Shown: in pieces, positions 52,450 through 64,000 of the stretch | Position numbering within the stretch: the stretch's first letter is position 1 | Layout of the letters: the number at the start of each line of letters is the position of its first letter | Origin: Balanoglossus misakiensis | Lineage: Eukaryota; Hemichordata | NCBI GenBank assembly: GCA_040954595.2 | Contig: CM082578.2 | Location: 7,936,001 to 8,000,000 of the forward strand | Reading direction: 5' to 3' | Length of the DNA: 64,000 nt | Notes under the pieces: generated by a model | Seen by the model: the letters and a program-made list of their open reading frames with translations, nothing else | Told to the model about the DNA's origin: nothing | Databases searched by the model: none | Translations under genes and position numbers: made by a program

Positions 52450-55400
52450 TTACAAAAATCTACCCATCCTTCCGCCCGCCCCAAAGTTCGGAAATCCCCT
52501 GGGATTGGGGACTCTTGAAGAGCCTCTGGAATCTCGGACGCCACCTCCAGAACCGGGAATAAACGGCTGATCCGGTAACGGATTCAGTGGATCGATTCTC
52601 GGATCGATTCTGGGACCGGGAACTCTGGGTAGGTGAGGTCGCTGGGGATTTATGGCGAACGGATCTCGGTCGTAGTCTCCTCCTCTGCCATAAAAAAAAT
52701 CAAATGAGAGGTGAAAGGTTCTGTGAATCAACAGATATACGCGCCACGCTGAGGATTGATGTTGATGTATACCATTCTACATTGCTTTCACTGTGGGCGA
52801 GGCATTACTTCATCTACATCTGATTGATGAGAATCAAGCGGTAATTTGTCCGAGTACCATCGCAGAGTACACATACATTGCACGTTTGATCTGTTTTGAA
52901 ATAGTTTTTAATCACAAAAGGGTCAAATCTGAACAAAAGTGTGGCAAGTACATATACACACGTACACCACATTCCAAACACAAGAAAAACAGAGGTTTGG
53001 GATATTCGGCCACTGAGGGCGCTACTGGACTACATTGAGATCTTGTTTCATTCAACGACTTACCTGACTCCAGGTGGATACATTGGCGGAATAGGTGGAT
53101 GGAATGATGGGAAAATGCCCTGGGGATGAGGTATGAGTGGGGGAGGTGGCAACACTCTCCTGCGAGACTGCATTCTCTGTTTGTACCTCATGACGAAGAG
53201 CTACAAAACCGAACAGAAATTACCAATGTAAAGTGTGCGAGTGAAATCGTATCATTTTGAAGGGTAGGGTATAAGGCAGTAACCTGAGTATGTGGACCTA
53301 GTGAAGATGACAAGAACTAGCAAAAACAATACTAGTACTTCACACAGGTGATGAATTATTTTCACAAGTTTCCATTAAGTCCATGCAACCAAACCAAAAA
53401 GCAAAGACACCTCAATCAAAGGTTCAACCTGGCCACAGTGACATGACAGTATTTTTTTAAAACCAAGATCAGCTTCCTTTGCAAATTTCCTGACAAGTGT
53501 CAGCAAAGTCAAGACCATGCAGGGCTACCCTCAATAAATCCATTCCAACACACAATGTGGACCAGTTGCAAGAATTCTGCAGTTTCGCAGTCTTACCTTT
53601 TTCCAGTTTGGCTGCGAAGTGTCATATTTACCGAAGTGTTGGAGGTAGAGTCTTCTCCAGAGAGAGTTATCATTAACTAATCCATAGAAATCTTTACACA
53701 CAGCAGACATTGCAACCAAACTCTTCAAATCTAAGAAACTGAGTATCCTCAGCTGGAGGACCAATAACAAAAGAGTTCAAAATGACTAACATTACATAAA
53801 AAATGATGCCCCTAACATTACTGTAACTGGGATGACAAATGAAAATTACTGAGACAAACCATACCAGGCAAATGACACTGGACCTACACATACACAGGTG
53901 ATCACTGATAACATGCAAATATGAACAGACCTGTATCTCTGCCACGAGGGCAAGTAGTCCATGCAACGGTGGCTGACCTAGTTCTGTGTTTCAAAGAAAT
54001 ATAGACATGTAAACAATATTGGACAGAATTGGCACTCTTGCAAGGTTGTCCTAATTATAATTAGGCAGTTCCTTGTCAATTCACTCTTCCACCAGGTGTT
54101 TACACCCCAGGTGCACGAATGCTATAATCTACAATGATATGCTTTTCCTAGGTAACGAAAGGTGGCACTTTGCCCCGTGAAAAGTAACCTTTTTTCACTT
54201 TAAAAAACTATAGAACACGTGAAAAGACATGAAAATTGGCCAAATCAAGTGTACTGACCTCTTCTCATTGTTGCTAGCAAACAGTAAGTGACGCCATCTT
54301 TGAAAATCCGAGACAGAAGAGGAAGCTGTGTGTATGCTTGAGCTGCGTCTAAAAAAATGAAATCAAATATGTTTGACCATAGTAACTGTATGTGTGTCCA
54401 TGCACTGCAGTCATTCACAGTCAGATCGTTCTTGTTGTGTATATTCTTCCTGTCTAATTCTTAAACCGATCATTGAATTAATACATACTTTGACTCAGTG
54501 GTAGGCAGACATAATCGGCTGGTTTCAACGTGAGCTGACATTTGGTTCCTTTGCTGTTCTGGATGGTCCCTGCAAGTTTGCGTGCAAAAATAAGAATCAA
54601 CAAATTAGATATCATTATGCATCCCGAAACCAATTTGTATGATTACAGACACAAATTTGAGGGTAGCTTCGCACCATAACATGCTGACATATATCTTAAA
54701 CAATGGGACTTCACTCCACAGGACAGCTGGTACAACTCCAACCTAACACTAAAACCATAAATATCCAGGAGACGTATCAAGGAGTTAAGTACAAGCGTGT
54801 ACTGCTACAATGTGAAGGATCTTTAGTTATCAATACAAAGGGAGAATCAGCATTGACCCAGAAAATTTGTATTCACCATGCACAACAAGCACTTGTCCCA
54901 TCGGTACACACGTGACCTTGCAAACAGTGCCCTCACAGGTTGGATGAGTGTAGGTCAGACTGTATGCCCCAGGCATCTTCCAATCATCTGGCATCGTTTC
55001 AGGAACCTCGTCTGCCAACAAATCTTGACAGTCCTCGGTGCTTCCACAAGAGGTGCTAGCATTAGCATGGCTTCCAGTTTTCACCTGAAACATCAAGCAT
55101 AACAAATGAGTCTTTAATTACTAATTAGCACCTAATGATGATATTGCGATCATTTGAAATAAACATATGGTTTGCTAGTCTGTGTTGGGTGTGTGTTTGT
55201 TAGTATACATTCACACACATTAAAGTGATTCATCAACAAACTCACGTTTTTTAATTTTCTCGACTGCAGAACTATACCAATACTTACACAGGCAGAGAAT
55301 CCGCTCTCCAGCATGAGAACATTCAGTACTACGCACATAGCTTCGTTGGCATTGCTTGGTTGGATTTCTGAAAACAACCTCTGCAGTCTGTATGGCACAC

Positions 55401-55895
55401 TGTCCCCAGTGGATTCCCTGCATAGCATGGGCTCTGAGACCACTGACGGCTGGTCGACCTCGCAAACTCGCTTGGTTCCAACCTCGCTTTGCTGACTTCC
55501 ACTCGCCTCTCTACTGCCACTGCTGTAGTCTTCACACATCATGGTCTCTGGTCTTCCGTGACTTGCACTCGGGTTTCCTCTTTCTTCTTGCGCATCTCTT
55601 CTTTGTCGCTGTGGGTGCGGGGGAGGTTCTGGGTTCGGCCGAAATGCCGACGGGACCTCTCCGTTCCTGACAGCGATTCTTATCAGATCTCCGGACACGA
55701 TGTCCAGATCTCTCAACGATGTTGTGGATTCCCCATCGATTGCATCTTTGCCATTCAAGGTGACAATGAACGAGTCAGCTGCCAACCTAAATACAATCGA
55801 TCATTGCAGGTTTTATCAATGTTTTTGTTGTATTGGACACCATGATCACATGGGCATTACACTCTGTCTCATATCCAGTCGCAGTAGTAGAAGTT

Positions 55896-55956
<61 letters not shown>

Positions 55957-56419
55957 ACGAGTTGGCACTAAGAACGGCCATTAGGTCGTCTAATTTATGA
56001 TTTCATAACAAGTAGTCAATAGCAGTCGTCGATTGTGAAGACGCAGCTGTATTGTGTGTAAGGTCATCGAGAGGTCACCGCCAAGCAGACAGATCGCTTC
56101 AATGCAAGCAGACGACATGTTATTCTTGTGCACGTACCGCAGTATGACGGCTGCTGTGGGCCGTATAAATGCACTGCTATCGCCGGACACTCTCGTCGTA
56201 ATGTAGGGCTATTTACGTACATGCTTAGGTACGTAAAACGATGACATGCACAATGTATATTGGTGTGTGCGTAATGGTCTCTCTTCAACAACACGTACAA
56301 ATGTACGTGATTACTTACCCAAAAGTTGCTGCAACGAGCTCTACCAATGATCCAAGCACAGCATCGTTTTCAATGACAACATTTTCAGTCCTCGAGCCGA
56401 GTCTTAGCCTGAGTCTCAT
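52450..56419 (-). CDS. FBXO7: FBXO7-like F-box protein
   Basis: FBXO7 is a substrate adaptor of SCF (SKP1-CUL1) ubiquitin ligases, binds the proteasome regulator PI31 through its FP domain, and in vertebrates acts in mitophagy. Nine exons: 56319-56419, 55288-55786, 54877-55084, 54489-54569, 54259-54348, 53931-53977, 53597-53752, 53064-53200, 52450-52684. Phases agree throughout and the product is 517 residues, close to the 522 of human. Domains: an N-terminal ubiquitin-like region (MRLRLRLGSRTENVV to DIVSGDLIRI), a linker with SEPMLCRES, the FP domain (LNVLMLESGFSA, WKMPGAYSLTYTHPTCEG, LLSRIFKDG), an F-box (LVAEIQLRILSFLDLKSLVAMSAVCKDF), and a C-terminal proline/arginine-rich tail (PPPPLIPHP, GGGDYDRDPF, GRMGRFL). 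The start ATG matches the family N-terminus MRLR. No frameshift is seen. Confidence 0.95.
55896..55957. repeat. (ATC)n-(AAC)n compound microsatellite
   Basis: ATC units (55896-55929) run into CAA units (to 55957). They lie in the first FBXO7-like intron, about 110 bases from the second exon's acceptor. Confidence 0.95.
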
Positions 56420-57095
56420 GACTGCATAAAAATCATGATGATGATGACGTTACCCGACAACCTGACATCAACTGTGAGGACAACGAAGAACGGGGTCAAC
56501 GTCCTCTTTGTCCAAATGAAAACAGACTTTCCAACTCGACACTGCGCAAGACCGGAAGTTATAGTGATATTTATTTCATAAAGCATTTTAGCTTTTTTTT
56601 AATGTCATATTCTTTGTAATTTATAATAAACCAAGTCTTTTTCAACCTTGCTTTGAAGATATGTACTGCAAATATTTCTTGAACCAGTTTCCCTTCGAGA
56701 TTTCGTACGTGAATTGCGCACCCGGAAGTAAATGATGTCACGGTCACATTGGAGTGATGATCAGCGCACGAATGATGTTATGTTGAATAGCAGCTGATAT
56801 CTGGAGGTTTCTCGTCAATCTGTACCTTGTGTGTAAATTTCAGGGGTTACAAGTGAGTAACTTGTCATTCTGGAACTATTGTACCCACTTGAAGTATCGA
56901 TCTTAGATTGATGTTGCTGTTTACCACGTTGTGAAGTCCTGATAGTCCAGCTGGCGATCAACTAGGAAAGAAGCAACCGCATAGCTCAACTGTCAACAAG
57001 AAAGTGAGCACTTACTGTTAGTGTAGTGAAAAACTTGGTAAACCCATTTTCCTATTGTCGATTTACCGTTTGGACTATCTATTGTAGAAGCGAGT
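56420..57095. promoter_or_regulatory. Head-to-head promoter region of FBXO7-like and CARD genes
   Basis: The two start codons are 676 bases apart and point away from each other, so both promoters must lie here. On the plus strand a donor (GTGAGT after 56852) and an acceptor (CTATTGTAG ending at 57087) suggest a spliced 5' UTR for the CARD gene. TGATGATGACGTTACC near FBXO7 is CRE-like. There is no TATA box at a convincing distance. Confidence 0.5.
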
Positions 57096-57656
57096 ATGAA
57101 AGACGAGGATAAAAGGCGTCTAAGAGTAAATCGCGTGGATCTGGTCAAGGACCTCGACGTGAAATACGTGCTGGATCACCTCATAGCAACTTTCGTGTTA
57201 GATATTGACGACGATGAGAGAATACGTGCAGAGAAGACGCGTCAGGACAGAGCTGGGAAACTCCTCAATATGCTCGAGAAGTCAACGAACCCGAACGCAT
57301 ATGCGGAGTTCCGGAAGGCCTTGGCGGATCCGTACCCACATTTGGTGGAGCAGTTGGACAAGACCCCGATGGCGAACGTGAGAGTCGCCGAACACGAGAA
57401 ATTCGCCTATGGTGTCCAAGAGAGCGAAGAGCACGGCAGGGCCGAAATGGCCGCTTATCACCACGAGAGGGACGAGTACACCGACATGGCTGTGCCGTCG
57501 CAGGCGTGTGCATCGGGGGACAAGTCGAACGTGGTGATGAGCAGCCACTCGCAGAAAACGACCACCAGCAATTACGCCGAAATCAAAGGGAGGGGTAACT
57601 TTGTGATCATGGGTGGCCAGAACACCACGATCAACATCAAGAGCAAGAAAAAGTGA
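57096..57656 (+). CDS. CARD-domain protein with C-terminal amyloid/RHIM-like motif
   Basis: A single coding exon of 186 residues. Residues about 1-90 are all-helical and read as a caspase recruitment domain: LRVNRVDLVKDLDVKYVLDH, then the helix IRAEKTRQDRAGKLLNMLE and NAYAEFRKAL-x-PHLVEQLDK, the order seen in CARDs of CRADD and caspase-9 type. CARDs pair with other CARDs in apoptosis and innate immunity. Residues 91-155 are polar and likely disordered. The end (about 165-183) carries GNFVIMGGQNTTINI, alternating hydrophobic residues around Gly, Gln and Asn. This resembles the RHIM core (I/V-Q-I/V-G-x-x-N) and related amyloid signalling motifs, but the canonical Gln is replaced by Ile, so the match is suggestive only. 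A final KSKKK follows. The ATG has A at -3. A spliced 5' UTR is likely, which argues against a retrocopy. I do not recognise an orthologue. Confidence 0.85.
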   Translation: MKDEDKRRLRVNRVDLVKDLDVKYVLDHLIATFVLDIDDDERIRAEKTRQDRAGKLLNMLEKSTNPNAYAEFRKALADPYPHLVEQLDKTPMANVRVAEHEKFAYGVQESEEHGRAEMAAYHHERDEYTDMAVPSQACASGDKSNVVMSSHSQKTTTSNYAEIKGRGNFVIMGGQNTTINIKSKKK

Positions 57657-58823
57657 AGTTCAACTGGGTTGTCAAACCAACCCAGCACACTTTTGCAAAC
57701 ACTGCCGTCACGGTGGTAAAAGTTCACGTACGAAGTCACGGTCCCTTCACCATACTGTGATGTAGTAGCATTTCACCGTAAATCTTACAATTTCCGATAA
57801 CATTTAGGATTTGCCACTTCCCTTATTCAGTGGCATCAGTGAATCTTTCCCGGAATGTTGGATGTGTAATTACACAATTTTCCATATTCATTAAGCAACT
57901 CTCAAAGGTTCACTACTGTAACAATAATCAACACAAAATGTTTTAGTAGGAAATGCAAAGGATTGACACCAAGCAGAATCAGAAATAACTTATCAATTCA
58001 TTTTTTTCAGTCGCACTTCTAGTGTGACTAATCGTCTGTCTGTCTCACAACACAAATTGAATACATGTATATTATCAATATTACCGTCTTAACAAAGTAC
58101 TAGATTTGTTTTAACCTTTTCTGTAATTGTTCAGTATTTATTTCATCACTTTATAATTGCACAAGTAGTGTAGTAATCAGAAGTAAGTGCATTTGGCATG
58201 AGCAAGCACTGCCAAGACACTATACTCCCATGGCCTTTCTACCCCTTGTAGCAACGATACGATGAAGATGAAGGCAAAATCCATCACAAAGAACTGTGCG
58301 ATTGTACCATGGTCCATTCCAATTCTGGGTTTAAACTTTTGTCAGTCAATACACTGTAAGTGAGTTGAGGGCAGTTATAAAAATTACAGAACGTGTGTAG
58401 AATTCAGTATCTCCTAAACTATCCTCGGAACAGCACTTTATGTACTAGTACATCAAAATAGTCCACCAATATGAAATGTCTTACCTAAATTGGGTTTAAT
58501 TTATTGTACAATGACGTAATAAGTGAAATGTAAATGAAATATGCCAATAATAAAGGTGATTTTTGTGGTTGTGAATTGCTGTTTTAAGCGGTACACTCAT
58601 AAAGATTTAAAACCGTTATTCATAATCCATCAGCTACTAGTATTCTCTCTACTTGATTCGACTTTGGCGTGAAAATTCAGTATCAATCGCTTGTTCTTGA
58701 ATTATTTGGATGGTGTATATTACGAATTGGATCTAAATCGCCCACTCTTGTTGTCTTCGAAGTCTTGAAATGGCACTAATACATTTAGCAAATATATTGT
58801 CTTTCAGAGGTTAAAATGCATTG
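57657..58823. other. Convergent 3' region between the CARD gene and the dehydrogenase
   Basis: About 1.2 kb of 3' UTR and spacer. Plus-strand AATAAA at 58549-58554 fits the CARD mRNA and minus-strand AATAAA at 58500-58505 fits the dehydrogenase mRNA. The two 3' ends may overlap slightly. A short inverted repeat (AGTCGCACTTCTAGTGTGACT) lies near 58010-58030. Confidence 0.45.
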
Positions 58824-62375
<3,552 letters not shown>

Positions 62376-64000
62376 TGCTGCGCCGTCGGTGTCAGGAAAC
62401 ACAGAATTCAAGTTCACTTTCTAGGCGGTAAAATAAATTGGTTCCTCGGTGACCTGTTTCCAACAAAAACGACAGAACGACAGTCACAGGGACTGTACAG
62501 TAAACTTTGACCATAGACTGTCTATGCTTTGACTGCACTGGTAAAGGTAAAGTCGACACTCGGATCACGAAATCCAGTGATGTTACACAAACATTGCGAC
62601 TCAATTTTCATTTATGTCTAAACGTTTTGTGACAGAAACTTTTTACATTACTAATTCAACATAAAAACCGATTATTTTAGGAATCGCTAATTAAACACAT
62701 TTTACTTATTTTCTCTCATTTGCTATAATTTCAGTTTTCATTCACAGTTGTCTTTGGTCAGGGGGTATTGGGGTCACATCTTGGAGTCCCTAGCAGTGAG
62801 AGAAACCTGCCCACGTCAGGAAAAAATCTGGTTAAACAAGCTGGGCTGGTGGGTCTTCGGTGAACTTCTTCTGCGTCGCTGTCACGTCTCTACAAGACCA
62901 TGAAGGTAGCAAAGCTATGAGAGCTTAAAAATACTGGTACCGCCCTCCCCGAGTCAGTTAAAAATGACCGACCCTTTATGGAGGGCCTGTGATTTATTGA
63001 ACTCCATCGCATGCACGGACAATAACGGAGTCCTTCTCTCCCATCAACGTCGACAAATTCGTGTAACAGCTCGAGTCCAGCTAAGACAACTTCCACAGTC
63101 GTGGTAGCTGGCTACGGTTGCATGTGCATGTACACGGAGCGATTGTTTTTTCCAGATCAAGATATAAACACTTACCTGTGATTGTTTCGCAAGGAAGACG
63201 CCTGTCTCAGACTGACTGGCCGATCAGTAACCTACATATAATCCACGTGTGGACGATTGTTCAAATAGCGGAAACCACCAAAACAAGGTTATGTCAACCG
63301 ATTAGCGATATGTTTACCTTGAAACGGACAGCGGCCTATACGTGTCAACGTCACCCTTATACAACATTCAAACTCAGGTGATTGTTTGCGGAAACACCGA
63401 TAGACCTCGTCCGCGAATAACACCTGCTGCGAAATCGAAAGTTGTCAAGTGTGTCATGTCTGTGTTGTCTATAGGTTAGACAGTAAGAGACAGTTCACAA
63501 CACGCGTATTACGTAATTAGGAAAGGTGGAGATCATTTCCATGGTGTAATGCCGCTATGTCCAGACGATCAAAGTCCATATTTATTATTCAAAAGATATC
63601 ATATTGTATTGTTGTCGCCGGAGACTTTTTAAACGACATATTCAGCGTACGAGAAGCCGAAACCTTTGGCACTCCCCGAACTAAATTAGCTGGTCACCAA
63701 CACAATGGATGTCCTAGTTATGATAATTCTGTGTGCCTTTTATCAGACGATCGTGAGCGAGCGCACTAAAGTTGGGTTAATATTTTACATTTTTGTGCCA
63801 TTTCACAACGGCCGAGGGTCTGTTATCGTATTATAACTGATGTCCAACGGTGTCATAAAGTTCTTTTTAAGATCAGTTATCGTATTAACCTATGGGCATA
63901 GACCTTCCAAGGCAATGCACTTTGGTCAAAGCGCCGTTCTTTATACCAATGCAAATTTGCATGTTATGAATATGACACCTGGTTAGTGTAAAATTTAGAA
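62376..64000. other. Upstream region of the dehydrogenase; no other gene seen
   Basis: About 1.6 kb to the right edge. It presumably holds the 5' UTR and promoter of the dehydrogenase. Short open frames occur, but none has a domain, a splice context or recognisable composition. Confidence 0.5.

Overview
This is eukaryotic nuclear DNA. The genes are split by short GT-AG introns, the coding share is low, triplet, tetranucleotide and pentanucleotide microsatellites are frequent, and the proteins are animal families (TRPC channel, WIF1, FBXO7, PPIP5K, class A GPCR). The family set, the moderate introns and short sequences such as ACATGTACATGT suit an invertebrate deuterostome, with a lancelet (amphioxus) as my best guess. 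That guess is inference. Exons were placed by hand from splice sites, codon phase and remembered family motifs; no search was run.

Layout, left to right. (1) Minus strand 604-10030: the first 19 coding exons of a PPIP5K/VIP1 inositol pyrophosphate kinase-phosphatase; its 3' end lies beyond the left edge. (2) Minus 17167-18525: an intronless class A orphan GPCR. (3) Plus 21526-23544: a four-exon CRT-like (chloroquine-resistance-transporter family) membrane transporter. (4) Minus 23850-33048: a TRPC-like cation channel, tail to tail with the CRT-like gene. Its central part is a perfect head-to-tail duplication of 2,885 bp carrying the TRP_2, transmembrane and pore exons, and the duplication preserves the reading frame. 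(5) Plus 34757-51508: a WIF1-like secreted Wnt antagonist with a 10.3-kb intron and only three EGF repeats. (6) Minus 52450-56419: an FBXO7-like F-box protein, complete in nine exons. (7) Plus 57096-57656: a CARD protein ending in a short Gly/Asn-rich motif that resembles amyloid (RHIM-type) signalling motifs, head to head with FBXO7. (8) Minus 58824-62375: a retinol-dehydrogenase-like short-chain dehydrogenase in six exons.

The genes do not form a pathway; they are ordinary neighbours on an animal chromosome. The items most worth a second look are the duplicated channel core, the CARD plus amyloid-like tail, the reduced EGF set of the WIF1-like gene, a 50-bp perfect palindrome in a PPIP5K intron, and TTAA-flanked elements with terminal inverted repeats (MITE-like).
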